Assembly (NCBI GenBank): GCA_964580465.1
Contig: CAZOKJ010000003.1
Coordinates: 62,001 to 126,000 of the forward strand
Source: Taishania sp964580465
Lineage (GTDB): Bacteria > Bacteroidota > Bacteroidia > Flavobacteriales_D > Crocinitomicaceae
Direction: 5' to 3'
Length of the DNA stretch: 64,000 bases
Shown here: one piece after another, positions 33,488 through 42,111 of the stretch
Numbering within the stretch: the first letter of the stretch is position 1
How the letters are laid out: each line of letters opens with the position of its first letter
Translations under genes and position numbers: made by a program
Notes under the pieces: model-generated
The model's input: only the letters and a program-made list of their open reading frames with translations
The model's database searches: none
Told to the model about the DNA's origin: nothing

Positions 33488-36400
33488 ATGGCAAAAGTAC
33501 TTAAAATATTTACACGAACACTCTACGGAATAATAGAGTGGGTATTACTTTTTGTCATTTTATTTGCCTTTTTTATTCGTACAAGTCCTGTTCAAACTTT
33601 TTTAGCAGAACGAGCAACTGCTTATTTATCAGAAGAATTAGGTACTGTTTTTACTATTGATAAAGTAGACATAACATTTATTGACCGAGTAGATTTAAAA
33701 GGGATATTCTTAATGAATCAAGCTCAAACAGATACCATTGCATCTATTAAGAGTTTATTGGTTGATGTGGATGGAATTGGAGCATTTAATCAAAAAATTC
33801 ACTTAAATTCTTTATTATTAGAAGATGGAATTGTAAAAATTGAAAAAGAAAAAGCAACAGAAGCAATAAATTTAAATTTTATTATTGATTATTTTAAAAG
33901 CAGCAAACCGAAGAAAAAGAAAAAAACACTTCCTTTCTACATTGATAAAGTAGCTTTAGAAAATGTACGATTTCATTATGATAATAGCATGATTCCTAAT
34001 CGCACTGATGGAGGTATGGATTATCAACATTTAAAGTTAGATAGTATTTTCTTAAAGGCTAAAAATGTAGGGATTGTCAAAGGAGTTATCACTGCTGATT
34101 TAAAGCATTTGGAAGCGAATGAAAAATGTGGGTTTAAATTAAGCGATTTTAAAGGTCAGATTACGGTTTCTAATCATGGAGTTGATATTAAAAATGTCAA
34201 TATCCATACACCATTAACAGATTTGAATAGCAAGCGTTTTCAATTATTATATACGAGCTATACACAGTTCAAATCTTTTGTTGATAGCGTAGCTTTTGAT
34301 GCAGATGTCTATGGAAGTACTGTTTCTTTTATTGACATAGCCCGTTTTGCACCGCAATTACAGGGAATGGATCAGCAAGTTTCTTTGGAAGGAAAAGTAA
34401 CAAAATTTGTAAAAAATTTACGTGTTGAGGATTTGGAACTGCATACAGGTGATAAAACAGTTTTAAAAGGAACAATTAATTTGCCAGATTTTAGAGATTT
34501 ACACAATGCGTTTTACCAAGAACGAATAGATTATGCATTTATTGATTTGAAAGATTTACAAGCCATTAACTTGCCAAAATCAGCTTCTAAACGTAAAATT
34601 GAATTAAACGAAAGTGTAAACAGATTGGGTTATTTTGAAGGAAGGAACATCCGTTTAGATGGAATTTTCTCTCAATTTGTACTCTCTTCTTCTGAGATTT
34701 CAACGCGACTTGGTTCTGTTAACATGAGCAATGGAATTTTATTTACATACCAACCTGCAAGCAATTCATTTTTGTTTAGTCGTTCTGAAGCAAGTGAATA
34801 TGACGTGAAAGTCAATGAGTTTGATTTGGGTGGTTTTATCGGGAATAAGAATTTTGGTGTTGTTGATGGTGTCTTTTTCTTAACTGGTGAAGCAAGGTCA
34901 TTTACAGATATTGATTTTACCGATATATCAGGAGATGTTAAACGATTTGATTTAGCTGATTATTCTTATTCGAACATCCGAGTTGAAAACACTTCCTTTA
35001 TAGATAAAATTCTCTATGCTGAGGTAAACGTTGAAGATAACAACTTGACCATGAATTATGCGGGGACTATTGACTTGAATGGGGAACCAAAAATGAACAT
35101 GGAAATTGATTTGGATAAAGCCATGTTAGGTCGATTGAATATAACGGAAAGTAAATTGACCAACTTAGTGGGCAAAATTCGTCTGAATACTGTTGGTGTC
35201 AATCCCAATACGATGTCAGGAACAGTTGATGTTGTTCAATTACATTACGTCGATGATGACAAAAAGATTTCAATTCCAAGAATAGCATTGTCCATTGAAA
35301 GATCGGCAGAAGTAGATGTCATTCACTTGAATAGTTCTATTTTAGATGCAACTGTAGAAGGGAAAGCAAATGTTAATAACATTGGTTACATTATTCAAGA
35401 TCAGGTGAGTCAACTTTTTCCTGGTTTAACACAATTACAGCTTAGCAAAAAAGATAAAAAGAAGTTAAAAGCATCGGAGGATTGCATGGTTTTTGATGTG
35501 AAAGCTAAAGACATGTCCGATTTCTTAGCTATTTTCATGCCTCGATTAACCGTTAGCCCTGGTACAACGATTAAAGGGGATTATGATGCGTCAAAGCACT
35601 TCTTCCTTATGGATGTTTATTCTGACAAAGTTTCGTTTGATCACTATGAAGCAAAAGGCATTTCACTTTCTCAAACAGCTGATTATTCTAACTTAGATGC
35701 AAGTTACCGCATTCAAAAATTAAAATTAAACGACTCAATTACGCTTGAAAACGTTCATTTTTCAGGCGTTGGGAATGGTGACAACTTAGAATCACAGTTA
35801 ACTTGGAATCCAACGACAAAAAATGCAACAGATATTCAATGGACAACTCATTTTGAAACCAATAAACGCATCAAAACAGTTTTCAAACCGTCTTACTTTG
35901 CGATTAATGAACAAAAATGGGAAATCGGAAGAGCAGCAACCATTATTTTAGATTCATCTGTAGTTGATGTTAGCGATTTTAAGCTGATTAGTGGAGAACA
36001 ATACATTTCTGCAGATGGTCGAATTTCTAAAAATGATAGTGACCAATTGGCATTTAAAATTCACGAAGTTGATTTAGAAAAACTTGGACATTTGTTAGGA
36101 TTGAATATCAACTTAAATGGTCAATTGAATGGTCTTGCGTTTGTGTCTAATCCTTATACCAATTTTAAATATTTCGGTGACGTAACAATTAGTGAATTAT
36201 TTATTAATGGAGAAGAAGTCGGTAATGTAGTATTGATGTCACAATCTACAAGCAATAAGGATATTATTGAAATTAGAGGAGATTTAGATTATCGTTCAAT
36301 GCCCTCGTTCTCATTTGAAGGAACTTATGATTTAAGCAAAAAAACAGATAATATGAATTTTGATTTGGTTTTTGATAAAACCAATATCTCTGTTGTGAAT

Positions 36401-38083
36401 GCATTTATGGATCCTTTGGTAATGGATGATATCAAAGGGGAATTGAATGGTCGTCTTCATGTTTCAGGTGGTATTTCTCGACCAATTCTCGAAGGTAAAT
36501 TAAACCTTGATAAAGCATCTTTAAAAATGGTGATGCTTGGAACAACTTTCAGTTTAAGTGGTCCAATAGAAGCAGATGCTGATGGTTTTTACATCAACCA
36601 TATTCCAATTTCAGATGCAGAAGGAAACACAGGTTCTTTGATTGCGTCTATTTATCACAATAATTTTAAAGATTGGAACTTCGATGTTTCTATCAATGCT
36701 GAGGAAGATTATTATAAACGAGATCGCTTGCAAAGTTGGGTCAAATTGCCTTTGGAGAAATTCTTGGTGTTGAACACAGACAATAAACGAGGAGATGTTT
36801 ATTATGGTAAAGCTTATGCTACGGGAACAGTTGGTATTTTTGGGTACTTGAATAATTTAGAAATTAACGTAGATGTTAAAACTCAAAAAGGAACCAATGT
36901 TGTGCTTGATTTCTTTAGCCAAACTGAAATTACAGAAAATAACATCATTGAGTTTAAGTCTAAAAATGATACGATTACAGTTTCCGATGAACGTAAAATT
37001 AATTATTCAGGCGTGTCGCTAAACTTAAATTTTGATGTTACGCGTGATGCAGCTATACGAATGATTATTAACGAACAAACAGGTGATGAAATCACGGCTA
37101 CAGGTAGAGGAAAGTTGAGTTTAGGATTGGATAGAGTAGGTCAAATGTCATTAGATGGTACTTACACCATTGCAGACGGAAGTAAATACAATTTCGTTTT
37201 GGGGCCAATCAGAGAAACATTCTACATTAAAGAGGGAAGTAGCATTGCATGGACAGGAAATCCTTTCCAAGCGGCATTGGATTTACAGGCATATTATACA
37301 ATGAAGGCGAGTTTAGGTGATTTATCTCCTGAATTATTGACAAGTGGAAGTCAAGATATTCATTGTTATTTGAATTTGACAGAATCTTTAATGAAGCCAG
37401 CAATTGATTGTAAAATTGACGCACCAAAAGCAGCTGAAAAAGATAAGTCGTTATTGGCTCAATTAACAGCTGATAAAGATGAGTTAAACCGTCAGTTTTT
37501 CTCATTGTTATTATGGAAGAAATTCCAGCCGATTAAAGGTAGCTCACGTGCAAGTGGTGGTGCAGCTTTGGATTTAGCAAGTAATCAAATCAATAGTTTG
37601 TTAGATCAAGTTTCACAAGATTTCAAGGTGAATGTCAATATGAATGCTGATGATGTTGGTAGAAGTGAGTATGAAGTGGGCGTAAAAAAAGGTTTCTTAG
37701 ATGACCAGTTGGTGATTTCTGGTTCATTTGGTGCTCGCAACCAAACAAGTGGAAATCAAACACAATCTTCTGTTATCGGTGATATTGAAATAGAGTACAA
37801 ATTGAACAAAGACGGAACGTTTAGAATAAATGTTTTCAATGAGTCAAATGATAATAGAGGTTTACAATCTACCAACAGGGGAATGTTTAAACAAGGTGTT
37901 GGTTTGTATTACAAAGAAAGTTTCAATACGTTTAAAGATTTTAAATTGTATCAGCAGTTCTTGGATATTTTCCGAAAAAAACAAAATAAACGCTATCCAG
38001 TTACACGCAAGAAACAACAAACTCCTGTGCCAGGCTCTAATGCTGAAAAACAACAAAATGCAGCCATAAAACCAAAAGAATAA
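33488..38083 (+). CDS. TamB-like translocation/assembly module protein
   Basis: A 1531-residue AsmA/TamB-type protein. An N-terminal membrane anchor (residues 10-35, IIEWVLLFVILFAFF) is followed by a very long repetitive beta region, and the conserved DUF490/TamB domain occupies about 1150-1470 (GRGKLSLGLDRVGQMSLDG, FYIKEGSSIAWTGNPFQAAL, DQLVISGSFGARN). Such proteins bridge the periplasm, take part in outer-membrane protein assembly and phospholipid transport, and usually act with TamA/Omp85 partners, which are not in the window. I chose ATG 33488; an earlier TTG at 33476 lies inside the -7 box. The divergent tsaD neighbour is a recurring Bacteroidota arrangement. Confidence 0.88.
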   Translation: MAKVLKIFTRTLYGIIEWVLLFVILFAFFIRTSPVQTFLAERATAYLSEELGTVFTIDKVDITFIDRVDLKGIFLMNQAQTDTIASIKSLLVDVDGIGAFNQKIHLNSLLLEDGIVKIEKEKATEAINLNFIIDYFKSSKPKKKKKTLPFYIDKVALENVRFHYDNSMIPNRTDGGMDYQHLKLDSIFLKAKNVGIVKGVITADLKHLEANEKCGFKLSDFKGQITVSNHGVDIKNVNIHTPLTDLNSKRFQLLYTSYTQFKSFVDSVAFDADVYGSTVSFIDIARFAPQLQGMDQQVSLEGKVTKFVKNLRVEDLELHTGDKTVLKGTINLPDFRDLHNAFYQERIDYAFIDLKDLQAINLPKSASKRKIELNESVNRLGYFEGRNIRLDGIFSQFVLSSSEISTRLGSVNMSNGILFTYQPASNSFLFSRSEASEYDVKVNEFDLGGFIGNKNFGVVDGVFFLTGEARSFTDIDFTDISGDVKRFDLADYSYSNIRVENTSFIDKILYAEVNVEDNNLTMNYAGTIDLNGEPKMNMEIDLDKAMLGRLNITESKLTNLVGKIRLNTVGVNPNTMSGTVDVVQLHYVDDDKKISIPRIALSIERSAEVDVIHLNSSILDATVEGKANVNNIGYIIQDQVSQLFPGLTQLQLSKKDKKKLKASEDCMVFDVKAKDMSDFLAIFMPRLTVSPGTTIKGDYDASKHFFLMDVYSDKVSFDHYEAKGISLSQTADYSNLDASYRIQKLKLNDSITLENVHFSGVGNGDNLESQLTWNPTTKNATDIQWTTHFETNKRIKTVFKPSYFAINEQKWEIGRAATIILDSSVVDVSDFKLISGEQYISADGRISKNDSDQLAFKIHEVDLEKLGHLLGLNINLNGQLNGLAFVSNPYTNFKYFGDVTISELFINGEEVGNVVLMSQSTSNKDIIEIRGDLDYRSMPSFSFEGTYDLSKKTDNMNFDLVFDKTNISVVNAFMDPLVMDDIKGELNGRLHVSGGISRPILEGKLNLDKASLKMVMLGTTFSLSGPIEADADGFYINHIPISDAEGNTGSLIASIYHNNFKDWNFDVSINAEEDYYKRDRLQSWVKLPLEKFLVLNTDNKRGDVYYGKAYATGTVGIFGYLNNLEINVDVKTQKGTNVVLDFFSQTEITENNIIEFKSKNDTITVSDERKINYSGVSLNLNFDVTRDAAIRMIINEQTGDEITATGRGKLSLGLDRVGQMSLDGTYTIADGSKYNFVLGPIRETFYIKEGSSIAWTGNPFQAALDLQAYYTMKASLGDLSPELLTSGSQDIHCYLNLTESLMKPAIDCKIDAPKAAEKDKSLLAQLTADKDELNRQFFSLLLWKKFQPIKGSSRASGGAALDLASNQINSLLDQVSQDFKVNVNMNADDVGRSEYEVGVKKGFLDDQLVISGSFGARNQTSGNQTQSSVIGDIEIEYKLNKDGTFRINVFNESNDNRGLQSTNRGMFKQGVGLYYKESFNTFKDFKLYQQFLDIFRKKQNKRYPVTRKKQQTPVPGSNAEKQQNAAIKPKE

Positions 38084-38084
38084 T

Positions 38085-38114
38085 TTTCATTTCTAAATTA
38101 TTTTGTTACTTTTG
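38085..38114 (+). promoter_or_regulatory. Probable promoter of the split T9SS cargo gene
   Basis: TTT (38085-38087, one mismatch to TTG), 19-bp spacer, TACTTTTG (38107-38114), 20 bases before the ATG at 38135. It implies the disrupted gene is still transcribed. Confidence 0.5.
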
Positions 38115-38134
38115 ATGTAAATAACATCTTAAGT

Positions 38135-38830
38135 ATGAAGGAAAATTTGATTTTTTCAACACTATTTCTACTCCAATTTACTACTTTAGCACAACTATTT
38201 CCTGTAAATGTTTACAGTGTTACAACAGCTCAATAAGCTCAGCCTGGCGAAGATGCTTCTAAAATGATAGATGGCAATCCGCAAACAATGTACCATTCAA
38301 ATTGGTATGCGGTTGGAATTCCTGATGAGGTAAAATTTTATTTTACTCAACAAGCTCAAGCTATTAAAGAAATTGTTTACACCCCAAGAATTTCAAGTCT
38401 AAATGGTGTGTGGGCAAAAGTGAGCGTTTCTTACGCTACACGTGCAAAATTATATGTTGCCATTGTAGGAACGGGAGATGTTTCTTTAACCACAACTAAA
38501 ATTTATTATCCTTCAAATGCTTTAGGAGTTTATGCTGTTGGTTACGATGGAACAAGAATTTTAGTTTTTCCGCTTGAATTATCAGTTGAATCATTGTCAA
38601 ATAGCTCGTTTACTATTCAACCAAATCCTTTTGAAGATGAATTAACGATTGTTGGAAATGAACTTATTCACACCTTAATTGTGTATGAAGCGCTTGGGAA
38701 GTTGGTTCAACAAGTAGCAATCAATGCCTCTACTGGGAAAATTGATACTAGCAAACTTCAACCTGGTGTTTATCTTTTAAAAATTACTACTTACAATGGT
38801 GTTTATACCTCAAAAGTGGTAAAAAAGTAA
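38135..38830 (+). pseudogene. T9SS cargo protein gene interrupted by an in-frame stop
   Basis: An ATG at 38135 opens a frame with a clear signal peptide (LIFSTLFLLQFTTLAQ). After 33 codons an in-frame TAA occurs at 38234-38236. The same frame then continues without a break to 38830 and encodes a discoidin-like stretch (AQPGEDASKMIDGNPQTMYH), a beta domain, and a C-terminal T9SS sorting domain (FTIQPNPFEDELTI ... LQPGVYLLKI ... SKVVKK). Both halves look like one protein of about 231 residues. A single base change from GAA, CAA or AAA would explain the stop. The downstream half has an in-frame ATG at 38264 but would lack a signal peptide and could not be exported. Sequencing error or readthrough remain possible. 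Confidence 0.8.
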
Positions 38831-38848
38831 TCTTTTTATGCAAATAAA

Positions 38849-38880
38849 TTGTTTAGAATCATTCTAAATAGTATTTTTGC
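38849..38880 (+). promoter_or_regulatory. Promoter with embedded palindromic operator (methyltransferase gene)
   Basis: TTG (38849-38851), 20-bp spacer, TATTTTTGC (38872-38880). The spacer contains a perfect 17-bp palindrome TTTAGAATCATTCTAAA (38852-38868). Its 7-1-7 form (TTAGAAT-C-ATTCTAA) has the layout of Fur-superfamily operators. A repressor bound there would block RNA polymerase. Which regulator binds is inference. Confidence 0.75.
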
Positions 38881-38891
38881 AAAAAAGAAAC

Positions 38892-39662
38892 ATGAAAACG
38901 GATGGTGTCGAAAATGCTCAGAGTTATGAGTTATTATCAAAAATAGGGAAGAAGGTTCTACGACCAGGAGGAAGAGAGATGACGGTTCAAATGCTTGAGG
39001 ATTTATCGATTAATTCGAATGATTCAATAGTTGAGTTTGCTCCAGGTTCTGGGTTTTCAGCAAAATTACTTTTAAACAAGGATTTTTTGCATTATTATGG
39101 CGTTGAAAGAGATGCTGAGAGAATTAGCGAACTTCAAGCATCTTTTCTAAATCAGTCAATGGAATTTATTTGTGGCGATGCAGAAAATACGCACCTACCA
39201 AGTGAGAGTGTAGATAAAGTTTTTGGCGAAGCAATGTTGAGTATGCATGCAAACCAACGCAAAGAGAGAATTATAAAAGAAGCTAGTCGCGTATTAAAGA
39301 AAGAAGGTTTGTATGCCATTCAAGAGTTAGAACTTTCAGTTGAGAATAATGATCAAGAACATGAAATTCAGAAAGAGTTAGCGATTGTTTCTCGTGTTAA
39401 TGCTCGCCCACAAACGATTGAAGAATGGTCTAACTTGTTGGAATCAGCTGGATTTAAAATTATTGATGTAAAACGCAGACCATTGCGCATTTTAGAACCT
39501 TTAAGAATTATTGAAGATGAAGGCTTTGTACAAACTTTTCGAATAATGTTCAATGTATTGAAATCCAAAAAGATTAGAAAGCGCGTTTTAGAAATGAGAA
39601 GAACATTTAAAAAGTACGACTCCTACTTAAATGCAGTTGTTATTATTGCTAAGAAAGTGTAA
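38892..39662 (+). CDS. Class I SAM-dependent methyltransferase
   Basis: A 256-residue methyltransferase of the UbiE/Methyltransf_11 kind. Motif I appears as IVEFAPGSGFSAKLL, the acidic end of strand 2 as YYGVERDAERI, and motif II/III as FICGDAENTHLP and VFGEAMLSMH; HVLKKxG-like SRVLKKEGLYAIQELEL follows. The C-terminal 100 residues are helical and basic, of unclear role. The substrate is unknown. I chose the ATG at 38892; a TTG 15 bases earlier overlaps the -7 box. The promoter carries a palindrome typical of metal- or peroxide-responsive Fur-type control, so it may act under iron or oxidative stress (inference). A strong terminator follows. Confidence 0.86.
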   Translation: MKTDGVENAQSYELLSKIGKKVLRPGGREMTVQMLEDLSINSNDSIVEFAPGSGFSAKLLLNKDFLHYYGVERDAERISELQASFLNQSMEFICGDAENTHLPSESVDKVFGEAMLSMHANQRKERIIKEASRVLKKEGLYAIQELELSVENNDQEHEIQKELAIVSRVNARPQTIEEWSNLLESAGFKIIDVKRRPLRILEPLRIIEDEGFVQTFRIMFNVLKSKKIRKRVLEMRRTFKKYDSYLNAVVIIAKKV

Positions 39663-39697
39663 TTTTTAAATTTGAAAGGCAGTTGAAAATATTGACT

Positions 39698-39737
39698 CAA
39701 AAAAAAAGAGGAATTAGTGCTAATTCCTCTTTTTTGT
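39698..39737. terminator. Bidirectional terminator between methyltransferase and acyl-CoA dehydrogenase genes
   Basis: AAGAGGAATTAG, 2-base loop, CTAATTCCTCTT with A- and T-tracts on both sides. It serves both convergent genes. Confidence 0.88.
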
Positions 39738-39753
39738 ATGATTAAAAAAGCGA

Positions 39754-40896
39754 TTAATCTTTCAATACACTTCTTGAAATAACGATTTTTTGTACTTCAG
39801 AAGTTCCCTCATAAATTTGAGTGATTTTTGCATCACGCATCAAACGTTCAACGTGGTATTCTTTCACATAACCGTATCCACCGTGAATTTGAACAGCTTC
39901 TACAGTTTGTTCCATTGCCACTTTAGATGCGTATAATTTTGCCATTGCAGAAGACTTATCAAAGTTGCGACCTTGGTCTTTGTCCAATGCAGCGCGGTAA
40001 ACTAACAAACGAGCAGCCTCGATTTCAGTTGCCATGTCAGCAATTTTAAACGCGATAGCTTGGTGTTCACCAATTGGTTTTCCAAACGCTTTTCTTTCTT
40101 TTGCGTAAGCAACAGATAATTCGTATGCACCAGCTGCGATTCCTAATGCTTGAGAAGCGATACCAATACGACCACCAGAAAGAACTTTCATAGCAAAAGT
40201 GAAACCAAATCCATCTTCACCGATTCTATTTTCTTTCGGTACTTTTACGTCGTTGAATAACAAAGTGTGTGTATCAGATCCACGAATACCCATTTTGTCT
40301 TCTTTTGCACCAACAACAAATCCCTCCATTCCTTTTTCTACGATGAAAGCATTGATTCCTTTGTGACCAGCTTCAACGTTTGTTTGAGCAATAACGATGT
40401 AGTAAGAAGCACTTCCACCATTTGTAATCCAGTTTTTTGTACCGTTTAACAAGTAGTAATCTCCCATATCGATTGCTGTTGTTCGTTGAGAAGTTGCATC
40501 AGATCCTGCTTCTGGTTCAGATAAACAGAATGCGCCAATTTTTTCACCTTTAGCAAGTGGAACTAAGAATTTTTGTTTTTGTTCTTCTGTTCCGTATTTT
40601 TCTAATCCCCAACAAACTAATGAGTTGTTTACAGACATACACACAGAAGTTGATGCGTCAACTTTTGAAATTTCTTCCATTGCCAAAACATAAGAAAGCG
40701 TGTCCATACCACTCCCTCCGTATTTTGGATCGACCATCATTCCCATGAATCCTAGTTCACCTAATTGCTTGATTTCCTCCGCTGGAAAACGTTGCTCATT
40801 GTCACGCTCAATTACGCCTGGTTTCAATACGTTTTGAGCAAAATCTCTTGCAGCTGCTTTAACTGCTAAATGTTCTTCTGATATTTCAAATTTCAT
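39754..40896 (-). CDS. Acyl-CoA dehydrogenase
   Basis: A 380-residue FAD enzyme that introduces the alpha-beta double bond in acyl-CoA. The family motifs are GAFCLSEPEAGSDATSQ (FAD/substrate loop), RIGIASQALGIAAGAYE, QAIAFKIADMATEIEAAR, VQIHGGYGYVKEYHVER and the catalytic Glu in QIYEGTSEVQ near residue 365. The position of this Glu and the length are those of short-chain/butyryl type dehydrogenases, as usually seen in Bacteroidota; exact chain length is not certain. It has a consensus promoter and is divergent from anmK. Confidence 0.95.
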   Translation of the reverse strand: MKFEISEEHLAVKAAARDFAQNVLKPGVIERDNEQRFPAEEIKQLGELGFMGMMVDPKYGGSGMDTLSYVLAMEEISKVDASTSVCMSVNNSLVCWGLEKYGTEEQKQKFLVPLAKGEKIGAFCLSEPEAGSDATSQRTTAIDMGDYYLLNGTKNWITNGGSASYYIVIAQTNVEAGHKGINAFIVEKGMEGFVVGAKEDKMGIRGSDTHTLLFNDVKVPKENRIGEDGFGFTFAMKVLSGGRIGIASQALGIAAGAYELSVAYAKERKAFGKPIGEHQAIAFKIADMATEIEAARLLVYRAALDKDQGRNFDKSSAMAKLYASKVAMEQTVEAVQIHGGYGYVKEYHVERLMRDAKITQIYEGTSEVQKIVISRSVLKD

Positions 40897-40927
40897 AACT
40901 ATATTTACGGTTTCATTTGAGTACCGA

Positions 40928-40957
40928 CAAATGTAAATAAAAATTTACTTAATACAA
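40928..40957 (-). promoter_or_regulatory. Promoter of the acyl-CoA dehydrogenase gene
   Basis: Minus strand TTG (40955-40957), 19-bp spacer, TACATTTG (40928-40935). Exact consensus. The TTG element lies in the AAAGGA-like ribosome-binding stretch just before the anmK start codon. Confidence 0.82.
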
Positions 40958-40963
40958 AGGAAA

Positions 40964-42040
40964 GTGAATAGAACTTTTAAAATTATTGGACTAATGTCTG
41001 GAACCTCGTTAGATGGGTTGGATATTTGTTATGCACGCTTTGTTAAAAATGAAGATGGTTGGTTGTTTAATATCTTGAATACTAGATGGGTAGCATATCC
41101 TGATTTTTTGTTAAATAACTTAAAAAAAGCCACTCAATTGTCGGGTTATGAACTTATCTTATTAGACAAAAAATTAGGACAATTTTATGCCCAATCAGTT
41201 TTAGATTTTATTGCTGATTTTGAAATCAATCAATCAGAAATTGATGCAATTGCCTCTCACGGACAAACCATTTTTCACCAGCCAGAAATACAATTTACTT
41301 GTCAAATAGGTTGTGGTGAAACCATTGCTACAATTTCTGAAATACCAACTATTAACGATTTTAGAAAAAAAGATGTCATTAATGGGGGACAAGGTGCTCC
41401 TTTGGTACCGATTGGAGATTTGCATTTATTCTCTTCCCAAGCGGATACTTTCTTAAACATTGGAGGTTTTGCTAATTTGAGCAAAATTACCGCAAAAAAT
41501 GATCTAAGTGCTTTTGATATTTGCCCTGTTAACATCGTTTTAAACTTGTTCTCTCAACAATTGGGAATGCCCTATGATAAGGATGGGGACTTTGCTTCTA
41601 AAGGAGTTATCAATGAATTGTTGTTGGCCGAATTGAATAATTTAAATGTGTATCAAGAAAAAGCCCCTCATTCTTTGGCGTGGGAATGGGTGGAGGGCAA
41701 TGTGTTGTCACTTATTGCTAATTACTCAATTTCTCCAAGCGACGTATTGGCTACTTATACCGAACATGCTGCTTATCAAATTGCTAAACGATTAAATCAA
41801 TCTAATTCATCGAAGGTACTTGTCACAGGCGGTGGAGCGAAAAATACCTACTTAATTAGTAGAATAACACGTTATTTTAACGGGGAAATTAGCATTCCTT
41901 CTGAAGAAATTATTGATTTTAAAGAAGCCTTGATTTTTGGATTTTTAGGGGCTTTGTACCTATCAGAAGAACCTAATTGTTTGCCTTCTGTAACAGGTGC
42001 AAAAAAAGCTGTAATTGGAGGTGTTTATCACAGGCCATAG
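40964..42040 (+). CDS. anmK: Anhydro-N-acetylmuramic acid kinase
   Basis: A 358-residue ASKHA-fold kinase that opens and phosphorylates 1,6-anhydro-MurNAc from recycled peptidoglycan to give MurNAc-6-P. The motifs are GLMSGTSLDGLDI, AIASHGQTIFHQP, GGQGAPLVPIGD, NIGGFANLS and VTGGGAKNTYLI. Length is usual. The start codon is GTG at 40964 behind AAAGGA. The etherase murQ is not in the window; an MltF-like lytic transglycosylase, which makes the anhydro sugar, is about 10 kb away. Confidence 0.95.
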   Translation: MNRTFKIIGLMSGTSLDGLDICYARFVKNEDGWLFNILNTRWVAYPDFLLNNLKKATQLSGYELILLDKKLGQFYAQSVLDFIADFEINQSEIDAIASHGQTIFHQPEIQFTCQIGCGETIATISEIPTINDFRKKDVINGGQGAPLVPIGDLHLFSSQADTFLNIGGFANLSKITAKNDLSAFDICPVNIVLNLFSQQLGMPYDKDGDFASKGVINELLLAELNNLNVYQEKAPHSLAWEWVEGNVLSLIANYSISPSDVLATYTEHAAYQIAKRLNQSNSSKVLVTGGGAKNTYLISRITRYFNGEISIPSEEIIDFKEALIFGFLGALYLSEEPNCLPSVTGAKKAVIGGVYHRP

Positions 42041-42055
42041 TTGAACAGATATTAT

Positions 42056-42092
42056 ATAAAAAATGCCCTACAAGTTATTGGGCATTTTTATT
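42056..42092. terminator. Bidirectional terminator between anmK and glyA
   Basis: AAAAATGCCC, 11-base loop, GGGCATTTTT, with flanking A/T runs, between two convergent genes. Confidence 0.83.
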
Positions 42093-42111
42093 TTGAATGA
42101 TTATTTAGCGA

